DNA of 64,000 bases, taken from Methylomonas koyamae (GTDB lineage Bacteria > Pseudomonadota > Gammaproteobacteria > Methylococcales > Methylomonadaceae). Below are positions 9,175 through 18,600 of this stretch, in pieces. The stretch lies in assembly GCF_006483455.1 (NCBI RefSeq), contig NZ_PPPU01000022.1, positions 1 to 64,000 of the forward strand. Direction: 5' to 3'. The position numbers and the translations under genes are program-made. Position 1 is the first letter of the stretch; each line of letters begins with the position of its first letter. The notes beneath the pieces are model-generated. The model ran no database searches. It saw only the letters and a program-made list of their open reading frames with translations, and was not told the origin of the DNA.

Positions 9175-10287
9175 TCACAGGCTTAATTCGCCCGATGCAA
9201 CTTGTTTTACCGGAATGCAGGCGGGGCAGGATACCTGGAGCAACTCGCCGCTATGGCGGTGGCGGATCGGCCGGGCCCGGCCGTCGGTTTGGTTCATGGC
9301 CTGAAATAGCCGGTTTTCCTCGGCGATCACTTCGTGTTCGTGTTCGAAAGGATACAGTCCCGGCGCCAAGCCGCCGCCGGCGATGAAGTGTTCGCTATCC
9401 AATAGCATCAATTTGGCGTGCAGCAATTCGTGCAATAAAGCGTCGGCCGGAGCGATGCTGCACGCCGGGGTAGCGTCGCAGCCGGGGTCGCCGAGCAATT
9501 GCGCGCCGAGGCGGGTATCGAAACGGATCGTCACGCTGCTGATGCCGAATTGGTTACCGAATGCCACGGTCTGCCAAGCGCCGGCCTGGTAATCCAACCC
9601 GATTTTTTGGCCGCGTAATTCGCCGATCAGCGCTACGGCCTGTGGATAACGTGAAAAATAGTCGGCGATGGTTTGCAGATCGGCATTGACCGTAGGCGGG
9701 TCGCCTGATTTTTTTTGGTAGAGCGATTGCAGGAACTCGGCGATGTCGGCTGCCGCGGCGGAATCAACCTGCACGTTCGTCTGTTTTTGGCTGTAGGCGG
9801 CGAGTACTTGCGCCGCTGACGGCGGATGTCGGTGACGCAAACGAATCACGCCATCGCCGGTGTTGGCGCTAGCGCCGAGCGGACTTGGCAAATGCTGGCT
9901 GGCCACCACGTTGACCGGCAACAGTTCATCGGCGCCGACGCTACGCGAGACCGCGCTGAGGCCGATACAAAAACTCAATACCAGGCCGATGCCGCGGCGG
10001 CGGTTGGCGTCGGCCCAGGTTTGCTCCTGGCGGCGGGCATCTTCCTTCAGGTACAGCGCATAGCGTTCGGCGATGGCTTGCAATTCGGCGAAGGCCGCCG
10101 GCTCGCTACGGCTCAGGTCGGCTTGGCAGACCAGGGCCGGGCGGCCGCCGATTTGGCAGGGATGCAGAAAATTGCAATCCGGGTGCTGCAGATACCAACG
10201 GTTTAACGCCGAGGCCAGACCGGCTAAATCGCCGATCGGCGGCTGCGCGCCGGCAAAGGCTTGGTGCAAAAGGTCGATTTCTGTCAT
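9175..10287 (-). CDS. membrane-anchored HExxH protein, M91/NleD-like
   Basis: A 370-residue protein of unassigned function. Residues 1-97 are predicted soluble, residues about 99-117 are one hydrophobic segment preceded by RRR, and the C-terminal part carries DALLHELLHA with the zinc-metalloprotease signature HELLH at residues 286-290. A downstream HEVIAEENRLFQAM could supply the third ligand. The HExxH-plus-EN arrangement near the C-terminus resembles peptidase family M91 (the NleD effector type), which is recognition by motif only. It stands alone between ppk2 and the VPLPA-CTERM locus. A degenerate or non-proteolytic protein is possible. Confidence 0.6.
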   Translation of the reverse strand: MTEIDLLHQAFAGAQPPIGDLAGLASALNRWYLQHPDCNFLHPCQIGGRPALVCQADLSRSEPAAFAELQAIAERYALYLKEDARRQEQTWADANRRRGIGLVLSFCIGLSAVSRSVGADELLPVNVVASQHLPSPLGASANTGDGVIRLRHRHPPSAAQVLAAYSQKQTNVQVDSAAAADIAEFLQSLYQKKSGDPPTVNADLQTIADYFSRYPQAVALIGELRGQKIGLDYQAGAWQTVAFGNQFGISSVTIRFDTRLGAQLLGDPGCDATPACSIAPADALLHELLHAKLMLLDSEHFIAGGGLAPGLYPFEHEHEVIAEENRLFQAMNQTDGRARPIRHRHSGELLQVSCPACIPVKQVASGELSL

Positions 10288-10477
10288 GCGGGAAGGTTCT
10301 GGTTTGAGTCTGCCGGTGCGGTGCCAAGTGGCTCAGCCACTGTAGCAGCGGTGTAACCAGACCGGCAAGCCTTGCTTGTCTTGTTGCGCTCGCTCCGCCG
10401 AGTCTGAGCGATTAGGAAGATTTTGCAACCAATACAACAGCATAGCCATGGCCTGAATCCCGGATTCGCGCGGCCGT

Positions 10478-10495
10478 GTAATACAAATGTATTAC
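10478..10495. promoter_or_regulatory. palindromic operator candidate
   Basis: GTAATACA-AA-TGTATTAC is a perfect 8-base inverted repeat, upstream of the riboswitch leader and abutting a row of 11-base-spaced repeats (10496-10524). The form suits a dimeric repressor or activator site. No regulator can be named. Confidence 0.4.
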
Positions 10496-10524
10496 GTTTC
10501 ATCAAACTGTAACCAACGCGTAAC
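10496..10524 (+). promoter_or_regulatory. weak Pho-box-like repeat upstream of the VPLPA-CTERM gene
   Basis: GTTTCAT, CTGTAAC and GCGTAAC recur at 11-base steps (10496, 10507, 10518). Against the Pho half-site CTGTCAT they match 5, 5 and 3 of 7. The best -10 at canonical spacing (GATTAC, 10535) is poor, so this is weaker than the three sites further along the locus. Confidence 0.25.
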
Positions 10525-10730
10525 GAAAAACCTCGATTACAACTGAAATAATTTGCGCAACTGGAACTGCGCCGGAATGCGCAATGGTTCGCACAGTTAG
10601 GGATCGAACAGGGAGCAGGGACGGCACGCAGACGGAGCGGCGAGGGAAGAGGTTAGGGAGTAGGCGGAGGTGGCAAAAATGGTAGCGGGGAGAGCGGCGC
10701 CACTTCGGTGCAAAAGTAGTACTTAGGAAG

Positions 10731-10812
10731 CGTGTAAAAGCCAAACCCGTCGCGAGGCGGGGACGGAAAGCCACGGATGTTGCCGCCAGGCAAGATGGCC
10801 GGGTTGTCACCT
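10731..10812 (+). promoter_or_regulatory. cyclic-di-GMP-I (GEMM) riboswitch
   Basis: The conserved GEMM core is present: CCAAACCC, then P2 CCCGTC-GCGA-GGCGGG with a GNRA tetraloop, GGGACGGAAAGCC, a P3 hairpin (TTGCC-GCCA-GGCAA), and the closing GGCCGGGTTG. It ends about 40 bases before the VPLPA-CTERM start codon. No T-run terminator follows. CCTTG at 10810-10814 can pair with CAAGG at 10840-10844, covering the AAGGA ribosome-binding site, so control is probably at translation. The ligand is inferred from the family; the base 5' of CAAACC is C, not the usual G. Confidence 0.92.
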
Positions 10813-10851
10813 TGTGTATTTATTTAATTTTTAAATCATCAAGGAAACAAA

Positions 10852-11643
10852 ATGAAAAATCTGAACAAAGCGTTATTAGCTACAGCTCTTTTGGCATCTT
10901 CAGCGGGTGCGAATGCGGCGATTTGGGCGTCATCAACCACCGGTGCAAATGAAGCGTTTTTGTCTGTTTACGACAAAACTCAAAAAACCACTTTTACGCT
11001 GGATTTGGGTGTAACTTACAACGATTTCTTCAACAACAAGGATAACGCTGCTTATTCATTGTCTTTTGATTTGAACGCTCTGACTGCCGGTTCTCCAAAT
11101 GCAAAATGGAGCGCTTTCGCTGCCAATATGGATGCCGCCAATACTTCTTGGGGCGTAATGACCACTAACGCCGGAAAGATGTTTGTTACCGGCGAAAAAT
11201 CTATTGCGAAATTTGCCAATCTGACCGCAGCAAATAACGTTGCAATTGCAATTAGAAGTCACGTCAGTCAAGTCAACACTGGCGCGGTGGCCGACAACGC
11301 GGGTGTTGCCAACGCTAACCAAGCGTCAACCAATCTGAGCTCTATCGTAGTCGATTCGGATACAGCCGGTACCGGTCAACATAACCAAAACCTGCCGTTT
11401 GCCACCATTTTCGGTACTGTTTCAGCAGCTGATGCGGATATCAACGGCGCAGAGGGTGCATTCTGGTTCTACAACCAACAAAACGGCAACAGCCAAACCT
11501 TGCAAAGCTGGCACATGGATTTAGCTGCCGGAAAATTGACTTATGGTAATGCTGCGCCAGTGCCTCTGCCTGCCGCGGTTTGGATGTTTGGCGCCGGTTT
11601 GATGGGCGTTTTGCGTTCTACTCGCCGTAAATACGCTGCATAA
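10852..11643 (+). CDS. VPLPA-CTERM sorting domain protein
   Basis: A 263-residue exported protein. A signal peptide (cleavage near SSAGANA-A, residue 23) leads a body rich in Asn, Ala and Thr with no recognised domain. The C-terminus carries VPLPAAVWMFGAGLMG followed by an Arg/Lys cluster, the tripartite VPLPA-CTERM signal handled by exosortase-type transpeptidases. No exosortase lies in this window, so the partner must be elsewhere. AAGGA precedes the ATG, and a c-di-GMP riboswitch lies directly upstream, placing the protein under second-messenger control. It is followed by a hairpin and the PstS-like gene. Confidence 0.85.
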   Translation: MKNLNKALLATALLASSAGANAAIWASSTTGANEAFLSVYDKTQKTTFTLDLGVTYNDFFNNKDNAAYSLSFDLNALTAGSPNAKWSAFAANMDAANTSWGVMTTNAGKMFVTGEKSIAKFANLTAANNVAIAIRSHVSQVNTGAVADNAGVANANQASTNLSSIVVDSDTAGTGQHNQNLPFATIFGTVSAADADINGAEGAFWFYNQQNGNSQTLQSWHMDLAAGKLTYGNAAPVPLPAAVWMFGAGLMGVLRSTRRKYAA

Positions 11644-11649
11644 AACTCG

Positions 11650-11678
11650 AATCGGGGTGTTCTCTGCCCCGATTACTT
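11650..11678 (+). terminator. hairpin between the VPLPA-CTERM and PstS-like genes
   Basis: AATCGGGG, a 9-base loop and CCCCGATT form a perfect 8-base stem followed by ACTTTTAA, only 7 bases after the stop. It may be a leaky terminator that lowers expression of the downstream gene. Confidence 0.55.
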
Positions 11679-11705
11679 TTAATACGTTCACTGAGAGACA
11701 ATTTT

Positions 11706-13382
11706 ATGAAAAATTTAGTATTAGGCGTGGCTATCGCCGCAGCGCTGTCTTCGGCAGGTGCGCAAGCTGCTTGGACATTCGGTCCAACCGGCGTACCGGT
11801 GATTAACTCTGCCACCACCTACACGGTGCATTTATCTGGTGCTTCTGCGGCGGAAAAATTCCTGGAAAAGCTGTTCACCGACGCAACTATCGCTGATAGC
11901 GAGCAAATCTGCGATACGACCAAGCCGATCTGGAAATTTCAAGATCCTGCAGCGACTGAGCAATATGCGTATCTGTGTGAAAGAGCACCGTCAAACACCT
12001 CGTTGCCGACTGGTAAAGCAAACATTTTGATCTACAAACGTAGCGCCGGCGGTTCTGCGTTCGGTGTCAGCCCTATCGTTGCCGAAGCTAACGGCGATAC
12101 CGCGGGCGCTTCTATCGAGTTCTTGAAAATCTCCAGCTCAACCACCTTTGCTAACGGCGGGTGCGATGTGGTGTCCAATCCGGTTGCGGGTACCAGCAGC
12201 TCTAACGGTACTTTAGGCGTCGTGAAGTGCGCTTACGATCCGGCCAACCCAGCCAGACATGAAAAGAAAATTCCTGATTTTGGGGTTTCTGATGTCGACC
12301 CTGGCCAGTTCAAAGGCGTTAATGCTCCAATCGATCCGGCAACCGGTTCACCGTATCCGGACGTCTCTACCGACGACGTCTCTAAACTCACTGTAAAGGC
12401 TGCTGCTGCTGTGGCGTTCGGCGTACCTGTGACCAAAGGTTTGTACTTTACGTTGCAAGCGGCGCAAAAAGTGACCGGCCAAGTGCCGTCGACTTGCGCG
12501 GTTGGCGACGAAACCGAAGCTTGCATGCCTAGCCTGACCAGCTCTCAGGTGGCTTCGATTCATAGCGGCCAGTTGGCGGATTGGAACCAATTGAAAGTCG
12601 GCAATCAAGGCCTGTACGATTGGGCTGTGGCGCAGGGCAGTTTGACTGCTTATTTGCCAGCGGCCGGCAAAAGTTTTCTGCATACTTGCCGCCGCGAAAA
12701 CGGCTCCGGTACTCAAGCGCAATCCAACGTCAAGTTCCTGAGCAATCCGTGTAATGCGAGCGCGGTAGCACCAGCGAGTGACGCTGCAGCGGTCGGTGCC
12801 GCCGAAGGCGACGGTTACCCCATGGTTCATGAAAATTCGACTTCGGGTCGCGTAGACGAGTGCTTGAACGAGTTGAACGATGGTGTCAACAATCTGGGTA
12901 CTGCGTTTAACAACACCTACGGTAAACGTTGGGCGGTGGGTATTCAATCTCTGGAAAAATCCACCACCACCTCTTCCAAGTACCGTTTCGTCAAAGTTGA
13001 CGGCGTCGCGCCGAAATTGGCTAACGTCGTAAACGGCAGATACAAGGATTGGGCGGAAAATACTTTCCAATACTGGCCTTCCCATGCATTCGAAAGCTTG
13101 CCGTTAGTTGACGCGTTGATCAAATCTGCGGCATCTCCAACGGTAATGAGCAAATTGAATACGTTCTCTCAAACATTCCATAACGCTAGCGCTCCTGTCA
13201 GCGAGAAAGGTGCTTTCCTGGCCGTACCGACTAACTATGCGCCGGAAGCCAACGGTGTATATAGCTTCAGCAGACCGGTAAACCCTTATACCCACGCTAC
13301 GACCAGCGCCGGCGCCGACGCTTGCCGTCTGCCCTCAGTCTACAACGACAGTGCATCGGCTCTGGGCGACTCTCAACTGTAA
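11706..13382 (+). CDS. secreted PstS-like substrate-binding protein
   Basis: A 558-residue exported protein with a signal peptide ending near AGAQA-A (residue 21). The opening VHLSGASAAEKFLEKLF and later SLTSSQVASIHSGQLADWNQL resemble the ligand-binding core of PstS-type phosphate-binding proteins, where SGAS and D/W-rich segments line the pocket. It is much longer than a typical PstS and has several Cys residues. Sitting between a VPLPA-CTERM gene and tpsB, it is more likely a surface or periplasmic component of this locus than an ABC transporter subunit; no pstCAB is nearby. Assignment to the PBP-II superfamily is moderately sure; phosphate as ligand is inference. Confidence 0.6.
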   Translation: MKNLVLGVAIAAALSSAGAQAAWTFGPTGVPVINSATTYTVHLSGASAAEKFLEKLFTDATIADSEQICDTTKPIWKFQDPAATEQYAYLCERAPSNTSLPTGKANILIYKRSAGGSAFGVSPIVAEANGDTAGASIEFLKISSSTTFANGGCDVVSNPVAGTSSSNGTLGVVKCAYDPANPARHEKKIPDFGVSDVDPGQFKGVNAPIDPATGSPYPDVSTDDVSKLTVKAAAAVAFGVPVTKGLYFTLQAAQKVTGQVPSTCAVGDETEACMPSLTSSQVASIHSGQLADWNQLKVGNQGLYDWAVAQGSLTAYLPAAGKSFLHTCRRENGSGTQAQSNVKFLSNPCNASAVAPASDAAAVGAAEGDGYPMVHENSTSGRVDECLNELNDGVNNLGTAFNNTYGKRWAVGIQSLEKSTTTSSKYRFVKVDGVAPKLANVVNGRYKDWAENTFQYWPSHAFESLPLVDALIKSAASPTVMSKLNTFSQTFHNASAPVSEKGAFLAVPTNYAPEANGVYSFSRPVNPYTHATTSAGADACRLPSVYNDSASALGDSQL

Positions 13383-13434
13383 GGAATCGTAACCGGGGCA
13401 ATCCCGGCCGGAGCCAGGGACGGCTCCACACCTG

Positions 13435-13470
13435 CAAAACCAGCCGTTTTCGGACGTCTGGTTTTGCTGT
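13435..13470 (+). terminator. terminator after the PstS-like gene
   Basis: CAAAACCAG (13435-13443) pairs with CTGGTTTTG (13458-13466), with an inner CCG-TTTT-CGG, and the right arm itself ends in TTTTGCTGTTT. A second hairpin, GGAGCC-AGGGAC-GGCTCC, lies just before it. Together they separate this gene from tpsB. Confidence 0.65.
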
Positions 13471-13508
13471 TTCAGGGCCTGTTACGGCGGTAAGCAACGG
13501 TAACAGCA

Positions 13509-13542
13509 CTGTCATAAAGTTTTAACGTGGCAGAAATAGAAT
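13509..13542 (+). promoter_or_regulatory. Pho-box-like promoter of tpsB
   Basis: A perfect Pho half-site CTGTCAT (13509-13515) is followed after AAAG by TTTTAAC (13520-13526, 3 of 7). TAGAAT (13537-13542, 5 of 6 to the -10 consensus) lies exactly 10 bases beyond, the geometry of PhoB-activated promoters. The second half-site is weak. Confidence 0.4.
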
Positions 13543-13598
13543 TTAGGGCTACCGGCTTTCAACGGGAAAGCCGGGCTTTAGGAAACAACATCATTTTT

Positions 13599-15251
13599 AT
13601 GCAGGACACCGGAACGATAGTGCGCAAGCCATGGCTCAGGCTGGTTTGCGCCGCAGCAACCCTGATGACGGTTGCACAGGCGAATGGGGCGACGGCACAG
13701 GCAGCGCCGGAGCAAGCCGCAGCGGCGCAGGGGGCGGCCGAGCCGCAAGCGCCGGCAACCTTCGATTTGCTGGAATTGCGGGTCAAGGGCAACACCTTGC
13801 TCGATAAAAAACAACTGGAACGCACGGTCTACCATTTTCTCGGCCCCAACAAGAGCATCGACAATGTCGAAGCCGCCCGCGGTGCCTTGGAAGACCTTTA
13901 CCGTACCAATGGCTACCAGACCGTCGCGGTCGATATTCCGGAACAGGATGTCAAGAACGGCGTGGTCTATCTGCAAGTAGTGGAAGGCAAGGTATCCCGC
14001 TTGCGGGTCAAAGACAGCCGCTACTTCGCGCTGGGCAAGATCAAGGCCGGCGTACCGGAATTGGCGGAAGGCAACGTGCCCAACTTCAAGAGCATGCAAC
14101 AGCAATTGACGCAACTGGCCGGACAAAGTCCGGACCGGCAGATCGTGCCGGTGCTCCGCGCCGGCGAGACCCCGGGCACGCTGGAAGTGGATTTGAACGT
14201 CAAGGACGAACTGCCGGTTCACGGCAAGGTGGAATTGAACGGCCGCAATACCTCCAGCACCTCGCGCTTGCGACTGGTGTCGTCGCTGCGTTACGACAAT
14301 CTGTGGCAGGAGATGCATAGTGCGTCGCTGATGTACCAAGTCTCGCCGGAAAACAATCAGGAAGTCGACGTTTGGGCCGGTACCTATGCCATGCCGCTGT
14401 TCGATAGCGACAGTCGCCTGGCCTTGTATGCGGTCAGTTCGTCTTCCAACGCGCAAATCGCCAACGCCGGCGCCTTGTCGGTGATCGGTATCGGTAACAT
14501 CTACGGTGCCCGCCTGGTCAAGCCCTTGAAACCGTTGGCGGATTACTTTCATACCGCGACCTTGGGCATGGATTACAAAGACTTTCAGGAAGACGTGAAT
14601 CTGCTCAGCGCCGATTCGATCAAGACGCCGATCAGCTACGCACCGTTTCTAGCGCAATACAGCGGTAGCCTGCGCGGCGCCGAATCGTTTACCAGTTTTG
14701 ATATAGGTGCGCATTTCTCCTTCCGCGGTTTGGGCAATAACCAGAAGGAATTCGAGAACAAGCGCTATCTGGCCAAAGCCAATTACCTGTTTTTGACCGG
14801 CGATTTGAAATTCCAGCACGACCTGCCGCTGGGCATGGAACTTTACAGCCACGTCGCGGCGCAAGTGGCCGATACGCCGCTGATCAGTAACGAGCAATTC
14901 TCGTTGGGCGGCGACGAAAGCGTGCGCGGTTATTTCGAGACCCAGGCGCTGGCCGACGATGCCGTGTTCGGTTCGGTGGAACTGCGCTCGCCGCATCTGG
15001 GGCCGAGCGACTGGGAGTTTCTGAACAAATTCAAGCTGCTGGGTTTCCTGGACGTCGGCCGCGGCTGGATCAAGAACGCCTTGCCGGGCAACGTCCGCAG
15101 CAATTTCCTAAGCGGCGGCGGCTTCGGTGTGCGGTTTCAAATGTGGCGCAAATTCAGCGGCGCGCTGGATATCGGCATTCCGTTCACGACCCTGGCACCG
15201 GTGCAAAGCGGCGATCCGCGCGTGCATTTTAATATCGCGACCGAGTTTTAA
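13599..15251 (+). CDS. TpsB/ShlB-family outer-membrane transporter
   Basis: A 550-residue Omp85-superfamily transporter of a two-partner secretion pair, expected to export the adjacent TpsA across the outer membrane. After a signal peptide (to about residue 35) and an Ala/Gln-rich linker comes a POTRA region (FDLLELRVKGNTLLDKKQLE onward), a second POTRA, and a 16-strand barrel. The essential L6 motif is VRGY at residues 442-445 in GGDESVRGYFE. ATG 13599 gives a normal signal peptide; an in-frame GTG at 13527 would put extra residues before it and lies at the predicted promoter. TpsA starts 425 bases downstream with its own regulatory region. Confidence 0.92.
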   Translation: MQDTGTIVRKPWLRLVCAAATLMTVAQANGATAQAAPEQAAAAQGAAEPQAPATFDLLELRVKGNTLLDKKQLERTVYHFLGPNKSIDNVEAARGALEDLYRTNGYQTVAVDIPEQDVKNGVVYLQVVEGKVSRLRVKDSRYFALGKIKAGVPELAEGNVPNFKSMQQQLTQLAGQSPDRQIVPVLRAGETPGTLEVDLNVKDELPVHGKVELNGRNTSSTSRLRLVSSLRYDNLWQEMHSASLMYQVSPENNQEVDVWAGTYAMPLFDSDSRLALYAVSSSSNAQIANAGALSVIGIGNIYGARLVKPLKPLADYFHTATLGMDYKDFQEDVNLLSADSIKTPISYAPFLAQYSGSLRGAESFTSFDIGAHFSFRGLGNNQKEFENKRYLAKANYLFLTGDLKFQHDLPLGMELYSHVAAQVADTPLISNEQFSLGGDESVRGYFETQALADDAVFGSVELRSPHLGPSDWEFLNKFKLLGFLDVGRGWIKNALPGNVRSNFLSGGGFGVRFQMWRKFSGALDIGIPFTTLAPVQSGDPRVHFNIATEF

Positions 15252-15324
15252 AATAGTACGAAGCAGTATTTTGTAATGTATTTGTAATATTTATTTAATT
15301 AGGTTTTGGTTTTCAAATTCGTTG

Positions 15325-15368
15325 TTGTCATAATATTGACATAATTTTATTTAATACCTTGGTACAAT
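15325..15368 (+). promoter_or_regulatory. Pho-box-like promoter region of tpsA
   Basis: TTGTCAT (15325-15331, 6 of 7 to CTGTCAT) and TTGACAT (15336-15342, 5 of 7) are separated by AATA, giving the 11-base period of a Pho box. Possible -10 elements are TTTAAT at 15350-15355 or TACAAT at 15363-15368; neither has the exact canonical spacing. The region is AT-rich, so chance matches are a risk. Confidence 0.4.
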
Positions 15369-15563
15369 TATTAATTCAGGTTTAAATATTAAACTGAGGT
15401 TTGTTGGTTTTTAATAAATGTTGTCGAATATGCGCAATTAGGGGTCGTTTGATAATTGGGTCTATCTGGTAATTAAATTGCGCGGTGCCGAATAACTTTT
15501 TGATCGACTTACCCATAACGACGCGAATTTATTGAAAATAAATTGAAGTAGTTAAATTTCATT

Positions 15564-15671
15564 CTAAAGCCAAACCCGTTGCGAAGCGGGGACGGAAAGC
15601 TACGGGTCTTTATGCTAAGACAGCCGGGTTGCCGCCAGAGCGCTGGTGTACCTTAATTGATCGAGGCAACC
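15564..15671 (+). promoter_or_regulatory. cyclic-di-GMP-I riboswitch with translational platform
   Basis: The GEMM core is complete: CCAAACCC, P2 CCCGTT-GCGA-AGCGGG with a GNRA loop, GGGACGGAAAGC, P3 GTCTT-TATGCT-AAGAC, and AGCCGGGTTGCC. The closing strand GGTTGCC (15627-15633) is perfectly complementary to GGCAACC (15665-15671), which overlaps the GAGG ribosome-binding site of tpsA. Ligand binding should hold GGTTGCC in P1 and free the site, predicting an ON switch. The aptamer is secure by motif; the switching direction is inference. Confidence 0.92.
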
Positions 15672-15676
15672 GAGAC

Positions 15677-18600
15677 ATGGCTAAATCCGCGGCATTTCCA
15701 CGGCAGACATCCTGCGAACCGTTCCGACTCAATCCTTTGGTGGCTTGCGTCCGTCTGGCGCTGACCGGCGGCATGCTGGTGGGCAGTGCCAGTGCGGCTT
15801 GGGCGGACACCGGGTTGCCGATTCCGGCGGCAACGTGGGTCACCAGCGGCGCCGCGACCAACCAGATTATCGGCAATACCCTGCGCATCGATCAAACGAC
15901 CGACAAAGCGATTTTGAACTGGGACAAGTTTAACGTCGATGCGGGAAAGACCGTCCAGTTCGTGCAGCCGAACAGCCAATCGATCGCTTTGAATCGGATC
16001 AATCAGCAAGACCCCAGCCGAATCTTCGGCCAGATCATCGCCAACGGCCAGATTTACCTGTACAACAAAAACGGTTTCGTGTTCGGTAAGGAAGCGGTCG
16101 TTAATGCCAATAGCTTCATGGCGAGTACCTTGAACATTACCGATCAGATTTTCAATCGAGGTATAGCGAAAGTTTACGATGAAGACGGTGGAGCAGCGCT
16201 TGCTATCGAACCGATGCAACCCGGCGACGCCTTAGACCCTAAGACGGTACAAATACTCATTGAGGCGGGCGCCAAAATTCATACGGATAAAGCCGGGCGT
16301 ATCATTATTGCCGCTCCCAAAATCGAGAATAGAGGCACTCTAACGTCCGAAGAGCAGGGTCAGGTGATTCTCGCTGCGAGCCAGGACAAGGTTTATCTAC
16401 AACCAGCCGACAAAAACAGTCCGTTTGCCGGTTTGATAGTGGAAGTGGATACCGGCGGTAAGGTTTCCAATTTTGGCGATATTGTCGCCAGACAAGGCAA
16501 CGTGACCATGGCCGGTTTTGCCGTGAATCAGCAAGGCCGCATCAACGCCACCAGTTCGGTTAAGGTTAACGGCTCGATTCGTCTACTTGCACAGGAACAG
16601 CACGGTAAGCTTGGCAATACGTTGGTAGCCACCAAAACCAGCCGCGATACGGACCTGGGCGACGGTCTGGGAACCGAGGCCAAAACCACTTTGGCCGCGG
16701 GTAGCGTCACTCAAGTGGTTGCGGATCAAGCCGGAGGGAGCGCTATCGACGAGCAAGCGCAACCGAATGCTTATATCGAAATTACCGGCAACACCGTGCA
16801 TATGCAATCCGGGGCAACGGTCAAAGCGCACTCCGGCCAGGTCAATATCAAAGCCACGGACAATTTAGCCACTCCAACGCTAGGAACCAAGGGCCGGATT
16901 TATTTTGAAAAAGGAGCTGTGGTCGATGTTTCCGGGACTAAAGGTGTCGTAGCGCCTATCGAGCGCAATGTAGCTGAAATTTCCGTACAAAGTTTTGAGT
17001 TACGCGACGCGCCGGTTCAGAGAAGCGGTATTTTGAAGGGAGAGACCGTTCGCGTCGATTTGAGAAAAGGTTCGAAAATTGTCGATACCAGTGGCGCCAA
17101 GGCAAGGGTAAGTCGAGGAATCGACGAACGGCTGGGAGAAGGCGGGCAAATCAATTTATCATCTAGCGGCGACATCATTGTTAACGATGGCGCAACTTTC
17201 GATATCTCCGGCGGTTATGTGGATTATCAGGGCGGTTATATCAATACCACCAAACTGATGACCGACTATGGGCGGATTGTGGATATCAGCGACGCCGATC
17301 CCAAAGAGACCTACATTGCCATAATCGGCCAAGTCACCCAGACCCACAAGAAGTGGGGGGTGGAAAAGATTTGGAATTCGCTCGGACAATTGGGTCAAGG
17401 TACGTATGAGCAGGGTTATCGTGAAGCCAATGCCGCCGGATCATTGAATATTAAATCGCCAAATATGGCTTGGAATGGGCGTTTGATCGCCGGTAGCGAC
17501 GCCGGCTTGTACCAGCGTTCGCCAAGCGCGCGTCCTGACGGTGGAACTTTTATTTTCGATTCAGCGGCATTTGCCAACTCGTTTTCGAACGTGCGTTTCC
17601 AAACCGGCAAGGACCCGGTAAGCATTGGCCTGAATCAATTGTTTCCGACGAATGACAAGGGCAAACCAGTTGATCTGGTGCTTTCTACCGATTTAACCAA
17701 TCGTTCCAATGTGCAGCATGTCGTTGTCAGAGTAAACGGCAGCGCGACGGTCGCTGAGGACGCCAATATTCGAATGGTGCCGGGTGCAGAGTTTTCTGTG
17801 CAGGCGCTTGGCAGTGGTCACCCCATGTCCGCCAACGGCGACGGCGCGGCAATTAACGTGCTCGGACAAGTTCATGCGGCCGGAGGCTCGATAACCTTGA
17901 ACAGCGGCCTGCTAACGGACAGCGAAGGGAATAAGGTGCTGGAGTTGCCCAGCGACTTGCATATCGGTTCGAAGGCGGTTCTGGATGTATCGGGGCGCTG
18001 GGTTAACGATCTTCAGGCTGGTTTCGATGCGGCGCAGACGGATCCGCTTTACTTGGACGGCGGCAGCATCAAACTTAGCGCGGTCGGTAATCTTTATGTG
18101 AAGGCCGGTTCCTCGATATCTGCGGATGGCGGTGCTCAACTGAAATTGGATGGCGATATTGTTGCCGGTAAGGGCGGCAGTATCGGTTTGAGCGCCAAAG
18201 GGCCAGTGGGGCAAGCTTCGACCGTACACCTCGACGGTCTAGTGCGTGCCGCGTCGTTGACTAAAGGTGGTAGTTTATCGATCAGCAGCGGTGAAATACT
18301 GATTGGAGATGTACTCGTATCGGCTTTGACAGATCCTATGCGTCTGACGGTCACTAACGGCGGTTTTGGTTTCGATCAGGAATCAGGGTTCTCGGAAATT
18401 AAGCTGAATAGTAATTTTGCCGGGTTGACGGTCGCTGCCGGAACTCAATTGGATTTAAAAAACAAAAATCTGGTACTGGATGCCTCGTACCTGAGCCGGT
18501 CGTCCGGCCATAGTCTACGGGATTTTTCCCATTTCGAGTTATTGCCGGAAAACCTGCGGCAAGCTTTCAATTTGGAGTTGAGCTCCCAGTTGGATACCCG

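Noticed and set aside
8804-9304. Open frames in the ppk2 downstream region
   Set aside because: Protein sequences are low in conserved features, run through a perfect hairpin and overlap the convergent gene end.
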